The position numbers and the translations under genes are program-made. Below, one piece after another: positions 46,992 through 55,370 of a DNA stretch of 64,000 nt (position 1 is the first letter of the stretch; every line of letters begins with the position of its first letter). The notes beneath the pieces are model-generated. The model was not told the DNA's origin. It worked only from the letters and a program-made list of their open reading frames with translations, and did no database searches. This DNA comes from Bacillus luti (GTDB lineage: Bacteria > Bacillota > Bacilli > Bacillales > Bacillaceae_G): the NCBI RefSeq assembly GCF_001884105.1, contig NZ_MACI01000093.1, positions 156,436 through 220,435 on the forward strand, read 5' to 3'.

Positions 46992-47552
46992 ATGCCGTAT
47001 CTTCTCTCTTTCATATTATGCCTATCTTTATCTCCGATTTGGCCTCTTGGTGATAATCCACGTGCCGGGGACCCTTTCATTATTGTAAATAAAGCGACGA
47101 ATAAATTAGCTTATATTGATGACGGTAAGATTCAGAAAGTTTTTCCAGTTGCTACGGGAAAAACGAATGAATTAACACCAGAAGGAACTTTTGATATTGT
47201 AATGAAAGCGAAGGATCCATATTACATTGCGAAAGATATTCCAGGTGGCTCGCCAAAAAATCCACTTGGATCAAGGTGGATGGGGTTTAATGCAAGAGGT
47301 ACTGATGGGAGTAAATATGGAATACATGGAACAAACCAGCCCAGCTCAATTGGAAAGTATATTTCACAAGGATGTATAAGAATGAAGAAAAACGATGTGG
47401 AATATTTGTTTGATCGTATTCCAATTGGAGCGAAAGTGTGGATTGTGAAATCGAAAAAATCATTTCAGCAATTGGCTAAAGAAAAAGGAGCCATTGCATA
47501 TGAAAAAGCTAACGAAAAGGTTGGCTTTTTCTTTTGCATTAAGTTGTCTTGA
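46992..47552 (+). CDS. L,D-transpeptidase (YkuD domain)
   Basis: A 186-residue protein with a short N-terminal hydrophobic signal (about 3-17) and a YkuD domain. The catalytic pattern reads YGIHGTNQPSSIGKYISQGCIRM, shown here from about 114 with His117, Gly and the catalytic Cys about 17 residues later in QGCIRM; the usual Ser-His before Gly-Cys is Ser-Gln. It would form 3-3 cross-links or attach proteins to peptidoglycan. Oddly, the last 17 codons lie across and beyond a perfect terminator (47502-47536), so the C-terminal tail may be a recent extension. Confidence 0.87.
   Translation: MPYLLSFILCLSLSPIWPLGDNPRAGDPFIIVNKATNKLAYIDDGKIQKVFPVATGKTNELTPEGTFDIVMKAKDPYYIAKDIPGGSPKNPLGSRWMGFNARGTDGSKYGIHGTNQPSSIGKYISQGCIRMKKNDVEYLFDRIPIGAKVWIVKSKKSFQQLAKEKGAIAYEKANEKVGFFFCIKLS
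47502..47536 (+). terminator. Intrinsic terminator inside the end of the L,D-transpeptidase frame
   Basis: 12-bp stem GAAAAAGCTAAC / GTTGGCTTTTTC with loop GAAAAG, then CTTTTG. It lies before the stop codon at 47550-47552. Confidence 0.7.
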
Positions 47553-47616
47553 CATGTGTACATAACCATGCGTTAATGAAGATATAGAAAGATAAAAAAG
47601 AAAAGGGGTTGCTCAT

Positions 47617-47856
47617 ATGTACTTGAATCCAAAAATTTCGTATATGCAGTTTTTTATTGGTTTTCTATTTGTGATTACATTCATATTGGCAACTTTTAAT
47701 ATATGTTCTTACCTTGTAGCAATTATATTGATGGCACTGCTTAACCTTACATTTGTTATTGGGGCGTTTCAGCAGAAACAGTATACAAGCTTTGTAATAG
47801 CATTAGTAATGTCATTTTCCTTTAGTATTGTAGCAATTGTGATTTATACAAAATAA
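47617..47856 (+). CDS. Small hydrophobic protein, unrecognised
   Basis: A 79-residue protein with three tightly packed membrane segments (about 8-27, 29-48, 55-77). ATG 47617 has AAAGGGG upstream and the gene has its own terminator. I do not recognise the family; it looks like a short membrane protein of bacillus type. Confidence 0.65.
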   Translation: MYLNPKISYMQFFIGFLFVITFILATFNICSYLVAIILMALLNLTFVIGAFQQKQYTSFVIALVMSFSFSIVAIVIYTK

Positions 47857-47886
47857 ACCATCTCGATTTCGAGATGGTTTATTTTG
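47851..47886. terminator. Terminator after the 79-residue membrane gene
   Basis: Perfect stem AAATAAACCATCTCG / CGAGATGGTTTATTT with loop ATTT. Confidence 0.9.
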
Positions 47887-47901
47887 TCATATATGAAAAG
47901 T

Positions 47902-47930
47902 AAAAAAAGGACGAACATATCGTCCTTTTT
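47902..47930 (-). terminator. Terminator of the Prli42 gene
   Basis: On the minus strand AAAAAGGACGA / TCGTCCTTTTT with a loop TATGT, overlapping the stop codon. Confidence 0.88.
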
Positions 47931-48021
47931 ACCAAAACATACTCGCGCCAGCAAGTAATGTTGTTACCAGCATAGAAATTAGCATTAAATAAATCATAAT
48001 TTTTTGAGTTTTTTTATGCAT
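47929..48021 (-). CDS. prli42: Stressosome-associated small membrane protein Prli42
   Basis: A 30-residue protein (31 if the ATG at 48024 is used), too small for normal ORF calling. It starts MHKKTQKIMIYLMLISMLVT, so a basic N-terminus then a single membrane segment, ending GASMFW. This is the arrangement of Prli42, which anchors the RsbR stressosome to the membrane in Listeria and is conserved in Firmicutes. GGAGGT lies 6 bases before ATG 48021. A terminator overlaps the stop. B. cereus lacks a classical stressosome, so its role here is open. Confidence 0.8.
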   Translation of the reverse strand: MHKKTQKIMIYLMLISMLVTTLLAGASMFW

Positions 48022-48213
48022 CATTATACCTCCTTGCAAATCAGTACAATATCATTGTAACGAGAAATGATATTGTGGACAAGAGGAGAGAAAGGACAAA
48101 ATTCGGGAAGGGGTTGCAACATATAACAGGAAATTCGCGTATGCACAGAGAATATATTAAAAGAATAGATGGTTAATGTTTTGTTATGCAAGCTGAAGAA
48201 TGGAGATACGATG

Positions 48214-48756
48214 ATGAAAATATATGATACAGATCGTTTACATTTAAGGGAAATTGATGAGTCGTATGCGGAAAAAGTTCTTCAATATTACGACAGAAAT
48301 CGTGAATTTTTAAAAGCGTGGGAAGAGTATAGACCAGAGGGTTTTTTTACATTAGATTATCAAAAGAAAAGGTTACAAAAGGATAGAAAAGAGTTTGCAG
48401 AAGGAAAGATTATTAGGCTATGGATTTTTAAAAAGGGTGACGATACGAAAATAATTGGTTGTATTTCATTTAATTTAATCGTGCGTGGTATTTATCAATC
48501 TTGTGTACTCAGTTACAAATTAGATAAAGCAGAGTTGAATAAAGGCTATACGACAGAAGCGCTTAGAAAAGCCATTCAAGTTGCTTTTGAGGAATCGCAG
48601 TTACATCGTATAGAAGCGCCGATTATGCCACGTAATTTAGCATCTATACAAGTAGTGACGAAGATAGGCTTTCAATATGAAGGAGTATCTAGGAAGATGT
48701 TAATGGTAAATGGCGTGTGGGAAGATCATATGCGCTGGGTATTGTTAAATGAGTAA
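48214..48756 (+). CDS. GNAT family N-acetyltransferase (RimJ/RimL-like)
   Basis: A 180-residue acetyltransferase starting MKIYDTDRLHLREIDES. Motif A region is VLSYKLDKAELNKGYTTEAL and motif B continues HRIEAPIMPRNLASIQVVTKIGFQYEG, shown in pieces from about 105 to 165. The acceptor is unknown; the RimJ group acetylates ribosomal protein N-termini or other amines. Two ATGs in tandem (48211 and 48214); 48214 is chosen for its 8-base distance from GGAG. Confidence 0.87.
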   Translation: MKIYDTDRLHLREIDESYAEKVLQYYDRNREFLKAWEEYRPEGFFTLDYQKKRLQKDRKEFAEGKIIRLWIFKKGDDTKIIGCISFNLIVRGIYQSCVLSYKLDKAELNKGYTTEALRKAIQVAFEESQLHRIEAPIMPRNLASIQVVTKIGFQYEGVSRKMLMVNGVWEDHMRWVLLNE

Positions 48757-48763
48757 TAGAAAG

Positions 48764-48800
48764 CAGATGGGTATCTAGACATATAAACCATCTGTTTTTT
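48764..48800 (+). terminator. Terminator of the acetyltransferase gene
   Basis: Stem CAGATGG / CCATCTG, then six T. Confidence 0.82.
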
Positions 48801-48883
48801 GTCTTGTATTTCGAAACTTTTGCGAAATTCTGTTATAATTAATATTGTTACATACATAATGGTAGTGCAGGAGGCGCAGTCTT

Positions 48884-50002
48884 ATGATTAATCAAGAACG
48901 TTTAGTAAATGAATTTATGGAATTAGTACAAGTAGATTCTGAAACGAAATTTGAAGCAGAAATCTGCAAAGTATTAACAAAGAAATTTACAGATTTAGGT
49001 GTAGAAGTATTTGAAGATGACACAATGTCTGTAACTGGTCATGGTGCAGGTAACTTAATCTGTACTTTACCAGCAACAAAAGATGGTGTTGATACAATTT
49101 ACTTTACTTCTCATATGGATACAGTAGTTCCTGGTAATGGAATTAAGCCTTCTATTAAAGATGGATATATCGTATCAGATGGTACTACAATTTTAGGTGC
49201 GGATGATAAAGCAGGATTAGCATCAATGTTCGAAGCAATTCGTGTTTTAAAAGAGAAAAACATCCCTCATGGCAAAATTGAATTTATTATTACAGTTGGA
49301 GAAGAATCAGGTCTTGTTGGTGCAAAAGCGTTAGACCGTGAGCGTATTACAGCGAAATATGGTTACGCATTAGATAGCGATGGAAAAGTTGGTGAAATCG
49401 TTGTTGCAGCTCCAACACAAGCGAAAGTGAACGCAATTATTCGTGGGAAAACAGCTCACGCTGGTGTAGCTCCAGAAAAAGGTGTATCTGCAATTACTAT
49501 CGCTGCGAAAGCAATTGCAAAAATGCCACTTGGTCGTATTGATTCTGAAACAACTGCAAATATTGGCCGTTTTGAAGGTGGTACACAAACGAATATCGTT
49601 TGCGATCACGTACAAATCTTTGCAGAAGCTCGTTCTTTAATTAATGAGAAAATGGAAGTACAAGTTGCGAAAATGAAAGAAGCATTTGAAACGACTGCAA
49701 AAGAAATGGGCGGTCAAGCAGACGTTGAAGTAAACGTTATGTACCCAGGTTTTAAATTTGCTGATGGGGACCACGTTGTAGAAGTTGCAAAACGTGCAGC
49801 TGCAAATATTGGTCGTACACCTTCTCTACACCAAAGTGGCGGCGGAAGTGATGCAAACGTAATTGCTGGACACGGTATCCCAACAGTTAACTTAGCAGTT
49901 GGTTACGAAGAAATTCATACAACAAATGAGAAGATTCCTGTTGAAGAATTAGCAAAAACGGCAGAATTAGTTGTTGCAATTATTGAAGAAGTAGCAAAAT
50001 AA
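48884..50002 (+). CDS. yqjE: PepT-like M20 family peptidase (YqjE)
   Basis: A 372-residue zinc peptidase of the tripeptidase T group. Metal-binding motifs are FTSHMDTVVPG, ILGADDKAGLASM and the catalytic Glu pair in ITVGEESGLVGAKAL; the dimerisation domain (about 180-300) holds KTAHAGVAPEKG. The final ligand is in GYEEIHTTNEKIP. A -10 box TGTTATAAT (extended type) lies near 48832-48840. Yqj gene order matches B. subtilis. Confidence 0.9.
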   Translation: MINQERLVNEFMELVQVDSETKFEAEICKVLTKKFTDLGVEVFEDDTMSVTGHGAGNLICTLPATKDGVDTIYFTSHMDTVVPGNGIKPSIKDGYIVSDGTTILGADDKAGLASMFEAIRVLKEKNIPHGKIEFIITVGEESGLVGAKALDRERITAKYGYALDSDGKVGEIVVAAPTQAKVNAIIRGKTAHAGVAPEKGVSAITIAAKAIAKMPLGRIDSETTANIGRFEGGTQTNIVCDHVQIFAEARSLINEKMEVQVAKMKEAFETTAKEMGGQADVEVNVMYPGFKFADGDHVVEVAKRAAANIGRTPSLHQSGGGSDANVIAGHGIPTVNLAVGYEEIHTTNEKIPVEELAKTAELVVAIIEEVAK

Positions 50003-50011
50003 TGTATAGAG

Positions 50012-50048
50012 AAAGCGTGTAAATCAATTGTGATTTACACGCTTTTTA
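50012..50048. terminator. Terminator between yqjE and the convergent small gene
   Basis: Stem AAAGCGTGTAAATCA / TGATTTACACGCTTT with loop ATTG. Serves both sides. Confidence 0.92.
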
Positions 50049-50246
50049 TTTTGATTCAATTGCTTTGACAAGACGTATAAGCCAATATAAGAAAATCCAT
50101 GGCAATATATAAGTTGTTACTATATGAACTAGGCGAGGGAAGAATCCCGCTATGTTAATATCAAAAATAGGAAGTAGTAAATAATTGATTACGATGATTA
50201 GTATAATTACGAGAAACGTATAATTGAGTTTATTAGTTGATTTCAT
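50046..50246 (-). CDS. Small membrane protein, unrecognised
   Basis: A 66-residue protein starting MKSTNKLNYTFLVIILIIVI, with two hydrophobic segments (about 9-29 and 38-60) and a basic end. ATG 50246 follows GGAGAG at 9 bases. I do not recognise it. It is divergent from the polymerase gene. Confidence 0.6.
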   Translation of the reverse strand: MKSTNKLNYTFLVIILIIVINYLLLPIFDINIAGFFPRLVHIVTTYILPWIFLYWLIRLVKAIESK

Positions 50247-50349
50247 AATAATCACTCTCCTTTACAATTAAAACCATTTTATATAAATTATAACAAAATA
50301 TATAATGGAAAAGAACAAGTAATTATTATTACTATTGTATAAAATTTGA

Positions 50350-50373
50350 TATAATAAAAAGAACGAACGTTCT
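50350..50373 (+). promoter_or_regulatory. DNA polymerase IV promoter with a LexA (DinR) box
   Basis: A -10 TATAAT at 50350-50355 is followed at 50360-50373 by AGAACGAACGTTCT. This fits the bacillus SOS box CGAACRNRYGTTCG at 12 of 14 positions, so LexA would block RNA polymerase just downstream of the -10. Confidence 0.78.
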
Positions 50374-50391
50374 GATTAGGGAGTGAGTAGT

Positions 50392-51630
50392 ATGCGAGAA
50401 ATGTATCCGAAAAATGGTCGTGTAATTTTGCATGTAGATATGAATTGTTTTTTCGCATCTGTTGAAATTGCTCACGACCCATCATTACAAGGGAAACCAC
50501 TAGCGGTTGCTGGAAATGAGAAAGAGAGAAAAGGAATCATCATAACATGTAGTTATGAAGCGAGAGAATATGGAATACGTACGACGATGCCTCTTTGGGA
50601 AGCGAAAAGATTATGCCCGAAATTAGTTGTAAGACGTCCTAATTTCACATTATATCGCGAAGCTTCATTTCAAATGTTTCAAATACTTTCCCGTTTTACA
50701 GAAAAAATACAACCAGTCTCTATAGATGAAGGGTATTTAGATATTACAGATTGCTACGCACTTGGTTCACCTCTTGAAATAGCAAAGATGATTCAACAAG
50801 CACTATTAACAGAGTTGCAGCTCCCTTGTAGTATCGGAATTGCTCCAAACCTGTTTTTAGCAAAAACAGCTTCTGATATGAAAAAACCTCTAGGTATTAC
50901 CGTACTTCGAAAACGTAATATTCCAGAAATGATTTGGCCACTTCCCGTGGAAGCGATGCATGGGATTGGCGAAAAAACAGCTGAAAAATTAAATGAAATT
51001 CATATACATACAATTGAACAGTTGGCAAAGGGAGATGAGCATATCATTCGTGCTAAAATCGGCAAGCATGGTGTTGATTTACAAAAGCGTGCGAAAGGTA
51101 CGGATGATAGAGAAGTTGATCCCAGTCAAATGGGACAGCATAAAAGTGTCGGCAATTCGATGACTTTTTCAAAGGATATGGATGAAGAGAAAGAGTTACT
51201 TGATATGTTAGAACGGTTATCAAAATCAGTAAGTAAAAGATTACAAAAGCGAACTCTTGTCAGCTATAATATTCAAATTATGATTAAATACCATGATAGG
51301 CGGACAGTAACACGGAGTAAGCAATTGAAAAATGCAATTTGGGAAGAACGAGATATTTTTCAGGCAGCATCTCGTTTATGGAAGCAACATTGGGATGGAG
51401 ATTCCGTTCGTTTACTAGGTGTTACAGCTACTGAAATAGAGTGGAAGACAGAATCAGTGAAACAATTAGATCTGTTTTCATTTGAAGAAGATGCGAAAGA
51501 AGAGCCGCTACTTGCTGTCATCGATCAAATTAATGATAAATATGGAATGCCTCTTTTACAACGAGGTAGCCAATTATTACGTAAGCAGGAAAAGTCTTTT
51601 CAGCAAAAATTAGAAAATAAGTTTATGTAG
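50392..51630 (+). CDS. dinB: DNA polymerase IV (Y-family)
   Basis: A 412-residue translesion polymerase. The catalytic residues are in RVILHVDMNCFFASVE and VSIDEGYLDIT; the thumb HhH motif MHGIGEKTAEKLNEI and little-finger domain (about 240-350) are intact. The C-terminus has QLDLFSFEE, which fits the beta-clamp-binding consensus QLxLF. ATG 50392 gives the family length. SOS control is suggested by the LexA box upstream. B. subtilis relative: YqjW/PolY2 or YqjH/PolY1; position in the yqj region favours YqjH. Confidence 0.94.
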   Translation: MREMYPKNGRVILHVDMNCFFASVEIAHDPSLQGKPLAVAGNEKERKGIIITCSYEAREYGIRTTMPLWEAKRLCPKLVVRRPNFTLYREASFQMFQILSRFTEKIQPVSIDEGYLDITDCYALGSPLEIAKMIQQALLTELQLPCSIGIAPNLFLAKTASDMKKPLGITVLRKRNIPEMIWPLPVEAMHGIGEKTAEKLNEIHIHTIEQLAKGDEHIIRAKIGKHGVDLQKRAKGTDDREVDPSQMGQHKSVGNSMTFSKDMDEEKELLDMLERLSKSVSKRLQKRTLVSYNIQIMIKYHDRRTVTRSKQLKNAIWEERDIFQAASRLWKQHWDGDSVRLLGVTATEIEWKTESVKQLDLFSFEEDAKEEPLLAVIDQINDKYGMPLLQRGSQLLRKQEKSFQQKLENKFM

Positions 51631-51661
51631 AAGGTATTATGAATATAAAACCTTCTTTTTT
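51629..51661 (+). terminator. First terminator after dinB
   Basis: Stem AGAAGGT / ACCTTCT with a 14-base AT-rich loop, then seven T. Confidence 0.8.
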
Positions 51662-51673
51662 TAGATAGAACAG

Positions 51674-51711
51674 AGAATCCGACCATGCGTGGGGTGGTCA
51701 GATTCTTTTTT
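51674..51711 (+). terminator. Second, stronger terminator after dinB
   Basis: Stem GAATC-GACCA / TGGTC-GATTC, then six T. Confidence 0.85.
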
Positions 51712-51761
51712 AGCCTCATGCCAAGTTAAAACAAAAAGATTGAAAGAGTGTGGATATAAAT

Positions 51762-51791
51762 AAAAAGCACTGTATGTAACCAGTGCTTTTT
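51762..51791 (-). terminator. Terminator of the 83-residue leftward gene
   Basis: Stem AAAAAGCACTG / CAGTGCTTTTT, usable on the minus strand and also on plus. Confidence 0.85.
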
Positions 51792-51799
51792 ACTATAAA

Positions 51800-52051
51800 T
51801 TACGAGATTGTAGCATTTTCAAAAATAACAATCTCTGAACGATTTGTTGTTGAAACGCGTTGTGCGTAATATGTTAAAGCTGAAGAAATATAAGCTGGCA
51901 ACGTCTCATTTGTATGTGATGTTGTATATTCATGGATTAATTCTTTTAAAGTCGTCCATTCTAATTGTGCTGGGTGATCAGACACGAAAGAACTTACCCA
52001 GCGATCAAATGATGATGAAAAATCAGTTTGTAAACGAAATACTTCTTTCAT
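51800..52051 (-). CDS. Hypothetical soluble protein, 83 residues
   Basis: The protein begins MKEVFRLQTDFSSSFDRWVS and has no membrane segment. The composition is mixed polar with several aromatic residues (LEWTTLKELIHEYTT). GGGAG lies 9 bases before the ATG. It is flanked by its own terminator on the left and an inverted-repeat region on the right. I do not recognise the family. Confidence 0.65.
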   Translation of the reverse strand: MKEVFRLQTDFSSSFDRWVSSFVSDHPAQLEWTTLKELIHEYTTSHTNETLPAYISSALTYYAQRVSTTNRSEIVIFENATIS

Positions 52052-52095
52052 AATAAAACGCTCCCTTAAAATGTAGTATATTTATTTTAGCACAA

Positions 52096-52141
52096 AACAC
52101 GAACGATTACTAAGTTTTTTGATTATAACGTTCGTGTTATA
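52096..52141. promoter_or_regulatory. Inverted repeat pair in the divergent region before rnz
   Basis: AACACGAACG (52096-52105) is mirrored by CGTTCGTGTT (52129-52138), 23 bases apart. The right arm also makes its own palindrome, TATAAC-GTTCGT-GTTATA (52124-52141). It lies between a leftward gene and rnz, where an operator is plausible. Confidence 0.45.
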
Positions 52142-52240
52142 TAGTTGTCTAGATGATAGGTTATGTAAATTCAATTTGCCATTTGAAATAACATTCCGTA
52201 AGATGAGAGATAGATTATATAAAGAGCTGGAGGAAAGAAA

Positions 52241-53164
52241 GTGGAATTTGTATTTTTAGGAACTGGTGCAGGTGTTCCTTCAAAAGGAAGGAATGTTTCA
52301 GCAATTGCTTTGCAGTTGTTAGAAGAACGAGGACAGACTTGGTTATTTGACTGTGGCGAGGCGACGCAACATCAAATATTACATACATCTATACGTCCAC
52401 GCCGCATTGAAAAAATATTTATTACCCATTTACATGGTGATCATATTTTTGGATTGCCTGGTTTATTAGGGAGTCGTTCGTTTCAAGGAGGGACTACACC
52501 GTTAACGGTATATGGACCAAAAGGAATTAAACAATTTATTGAAGTAGCATTATCGGTAAGTACAACACATGTCAAATACCCACTTGAAGTTGTTGAGATA
52601 GAGGAAGAAGGTACCGTGTTTGAAGATAATGAGTTCTATGTAGAAACGAAAAGATTGTCGCATGGCATTGAATGTTTCGGATACCGTATTGTAGAGAAAG
52701 ATATACAGGGAGCACTTTTAGTCGATAAGCTCTTAGAATTGGGTGTGAAACCAGGTCCAATTTTTAAACGTTTAAAAGATGGAGAAGTAGTTGAATTAGA
52801 GAATGGGACAATGCTAAATGGAAAAGATTTTATCGGCCCGCCTCAAAAAGGGAAAATTATTACCATTTTAGGTGATACACGATATTGCGAAGCAAGTAGA
52901 GAGCTAGCACAAGACGCCGATGTACTTGTTCATGAGGCAACTTTCGCAGCAGAAGATGAACAACAAGCGCATGATTATTTTCATTCTACATCTAAGCAGG
53001 CTGCAAGTATTGCACTTCAAGCAAATGCGAAACGATTAATATTGACTCATATTAGCTCTCGTTATCAAGGCGATACATATAAGAAATTATTGGAAGAAGC
53101 AAGGGAAGTATTTTCTAATACGGAAATAGCAACGGATTTAAAATCATTCCCAGTAGAAAGATAA
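52241..53164 (+). CDS. rnz: Ribonuclease Z
   Basis: A 307-residue metallo-beta-lactamase-fold endonuclease that trims the 3' end of tRNA precursors. The zinc motif [13 protein letters not shown], the N-terminal [24 protein letters not shown] and [10 protein letters not shown], plus the exosite insertion (about 150-200), are all present. GTG start, GGAGG upstream with good spacing. Full length. Confidence 0.96.
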   Translation: MEFVFLGTGAGVPSKGRNVSAIALQLLEERGQTWLFDCGEATQHQILHTSIRPRRIEKIFITHLHGDHIFGLPGLLGSRSFQGGTTPLTVYGPKGIKQFIEVALSVSTTHVKYPLEVVEIEEEGTVFEDNEFYVETKRLSHGIECFGYRIVEKDIQGALLVDKLLELGVKPGPIFKRLKDGEVVELENGTMLNGKDFIGPPQKGKIITILGDTRYCEASRELAQDADVLVHEATFAAEDEQQAHDYFHSTSKQAASIALQANAKRLILTHISSRYQGDTYKKLLEEAREVFSNTEIATDLKSFPVER

Positions 53165-53174
53165 TAATTTCAAT

Positions 53175-53208
53175 AAAAAAATGGTGACTTATGTTTACCA
53201 TTTTTTTA
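53175..53208 (+). terminator. Terminator of rnz
   Basis: Stem AAAAAATGGT / ACCATTTTTT with an 11-base loop, then T-rich. Confidence 0.85.
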
Positions 53209-53459
53209 TTTTCAAAAAAATTAGTAAGCAACTGTTATCATTTTATAGTTATACTCGTATAATACAGAAGTTTATAATGCTTTGAATATATAGGGTGAAA
53301 ATACGAAATACCGATTGTTTAGAAAAACTGTTACATAAGAAGATGTATGTACAAGTAATACAAATGAGAAAATAAGAATTTTATTCAGAAACTTTAAAAT
53401 TCAATAAAAGTAAGCGTTTTACAAAAAACAAGCTATAATGAGGGCACATTATAATTTAT
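53209..53459 (+). promoter_or_regulatory. AT-rich region before sdaAB with cre-like site
   Basis: No gene is seen here. GTAAGCGTTTTACA at 53410-53423 is one base longer than a perfect catabolite-response element core (TGTAAGCGTTTACA). TATAAT at 53434-53439 is a -10 candidate, and another TATAAT near 53257 may also work. CcpA control of the serine genes is possible but unproven. Confidence 0.35.
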
Positions 53460-53759
53460 TTGAAATACCATTTTTTAAAAGAGGTTGGACAATTAGTCGG
53501 TAGCCTAGAAGGCATAGTTGTATTTAGTGAGAGGTGTATCTCCTGTTTATGCTATGATTGTAGAGGCTTCTGTGTTAAACTTTGGATTGCTACCAGGCTT
53601 AATTGCTGGTTATCTTATATCATTTTAAATGAAAGTAATGCTATGGTATCAGGTATTATTTTAGGATATATTGGTTCACCTTTATTCAAAAACTATCCAA
53701 TTCGTATAGCGGAGCAAATTCGTGGTGCGGCTGGAAAAGCAATAGATGCGGTAGCTTAA
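53460..53759 (+). pseudogene. Broken membrane-protein gene upstream of sdaAB
   Basis: Coding sense jumps between frames. One frame gives VGQLVGSLEGIVVF, a second gives GVSPVYAMIVEASVLNFGLL then PGLIAGYLISF and a TAA, and the first frame resumes with VSGIILGYIGSPLFKNYPIR and IAEQIRGAAGKAIDAVA to a stop at 53757-53759. Hydrophobic stretches are typical of a membrane protein, here only its C-terminal remnant. I cannot name the family. It lies 43 bases before sdaAB, so it may once have been cotranscribed with the serine dehydratase genes. Confidence 0.5.
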
Positions 53760-53802
53760 TAGAATGGTAAAAAATTTTCATAGAGGTTTAGGGGGAATTC
53801 TG

Positions 53803-54462
53803 ATGAAGTATCGCTCGGTATTTGATATTATTGGTCCGGTTATGATTGGTCCATCAAGTTCACATACAGCAGGGGCAGCAAGAATGGGGCAAGTTGCTCG
53901 CCAACTGTTTCGTCATGAACCAGAGAGGGTTAGTATTTCATTATACGGATCATTTGCAAAAACGTATCGTGGGCACGGTACGGATGTGGCGTTAATTGGT
54001 GGAATACTTGGATTTGAAACAGATGATTTACGTATTCCAGATGCATTAGACATTGCAAAAGAGCTCGAAATTGAAGTGGAATTTATTGAGGAAGATGCAA
54101 ATGCACCTCACCCAAATACAGCGAGAATTCGTTTGTATAAAGGAGAGGAAGAAATTGAAGTTGTTGCATGTTCTATTGGTGGTGGTAAAATCGAAGTGGT
54201 AGAGTTAAATGGCTTTGATCTACAATTATCAGGAACGAGCCCAGCACTTCTTATTGTAAATAACGATCGCTTTGGTGCTATTGCAGCAGTAGCTTCAATC
54301 CTTGCAAAACGTGAGATTAACATTAGTACAATGAGTGTTTCTCGTAAAGAAAAAGGAAGAAGAGCACTTATGGTCATCGAAACAGATGAACTGTTAGCAG
54401 ATGAAGTGATTGAAGAAATAAAAGCGCAACAAAATATTTGTCAAGTAACTATTATGGATTAA
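53803..54462 (+). CDS. sdaAB: L-serine dehydratase beta subunit
   Basis: A 219-residue subunit with the Ser dehydratase beta domain (SVFDIIGPVMIGPSSSHTAGAAR, about 4-26) and a C-terminal ACT domain (about 145-219, ALLIVNNDRFGAIAAVASILA). With SdaAA it deaminates L-serine to pyruvate and ammonia via a 4Fe-4S cluster. ATG 53803 follows AGGGGGAA; longer upstream frame is not family-like. 18 bases before sdaAA. Confidence 0.95.
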   Translation: MKYRSVFDIIGPVMIGPSSSHTAGAARMGQVARQLFRHEPERVSISLYGSFAKTYRGHGTDVALIGGILGFETDDLRIPDALDIAKELEIEVEFIEEDANAPHPNTARIRLYKGEEEIEVVACSIGGGKIEVVELNGFDLQLSGTSPALLIVNNDRFGAIAAVASILAKREINISTMSVSRKEKGRRALMVIETDELLADEVIEEIKAQQNICQVTIMD

Positions 54463-54480
54463 TTGCAGGGGGGACACACC

Positions 54481-55359
54481 ATGTTTCGGAACGCAGCGGA
54501 ACTAGTGGCGCAAGCTAAAGAACAAAATGTGAAAATCGCAGAAATTATGATTCAATGTGAAATGGAAACTAGAAGTATTTCACGTGAAGAAGTAATTGCG
54601 GGTATGGAAAAAAACTTAGTCGTGATGGAACAAGCGGTAGAACGAGGTATTCGCGGCGTAAAATCACCAACTGGTTTAACTGGCGGAGATGCTGTAAAAG
54701 TTCAAACGTATATGAACAGTGGAAAAGGCTTATCTGGAGATACGATTTTAGATGCAGTGAGTAAAGCTGTTGCAACAAATGAAGTAAACGCAGCGATGGG
54801 AATCATTTGTGCAACACCAACAGCAGGGTCTGCTGGAACAGTACCAGGTGTACTATTTGCACTAAGAGAAAAATTGCAGCCTACACGTGAAGAAATGATT
54901 GAATTCTTATTTACAGCAGGAGCTTTCGGGATGGTTGTTGCGAATAATGCTTGTATTTCTGGTGCGGCAGGAGGATGCCAAGCTGAAGTTGGTTCGGCAA
55001 GTGGAATGGCGGCTGCAGCAGCAGTTGAGATGGCTGGTGGAACACAAGATCAAGCAGCTACAGCGATGGCAATTTCATTAAAGAATATGCTTGGTTTAGT
55101 ATGCGATCCTGTTGCAGGACTTGTAGAAGTACCTTGTGTAAAACGTAATGCAGCAGGAGCTGCGAATGCGATGATTTCAGCTGATTTAGCATTGGCTGGT
55201 GTAACTAGTACAATTCCATGTGATGAAGTAATTGAGGCAATGTTTAGAATCGGACAAACGATGCCAGTAGCACTTCGTGAAACAGCTGAAGGTGGGCTTG
55301 CAGCAACACCGACTGGTCGTCGTCTGCAAGAAGAAATTTTTGGTAAGGTTAATAACTAA
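54481..55359 (+). CDS. sdaAA: L-serine dehydratase alpha subunit
   Basis: A 292-residue subunit carrying the cluster cysteines, in NNACISGAAGGCQAEVGSASG, GLVCDPVAGLVEVPCVKRNA, and the substrate segment SPTGLTGGDAVKV. GGGGGGA precedes the ATG at 54481. Normal length for two-subunit bacillus enzymes. Ends at a terminator shared with proC. Confidence 0.95.
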   Translation: MFRNAAELVAQAKEQNVKIAEIMIQCEMETRSISREEVIAGMEKNLVVMEQAVERGIRGVKSPTGLTGGDAVKVQTYMNSGKGLSGDTILDAVSKAVATNEVNAAMGIICATPTAGSAGTVPGVLFALREKLQPTREEMIEFLFTAGAFGMVVANNACISGAAGGCQAEVGSASGMAAAAAVEMAGGTQDQAATAMAISLKNMLGLVCDPVAGLVEVPCVKRNAAGAANAMISADLALAGVTSTIPCDEVIEAMFRIGQTMPVALRETAEGGLAATPTGRRLQEEIFGKVNN

Positions 55360-55370
55360 GCGTAAAAATA

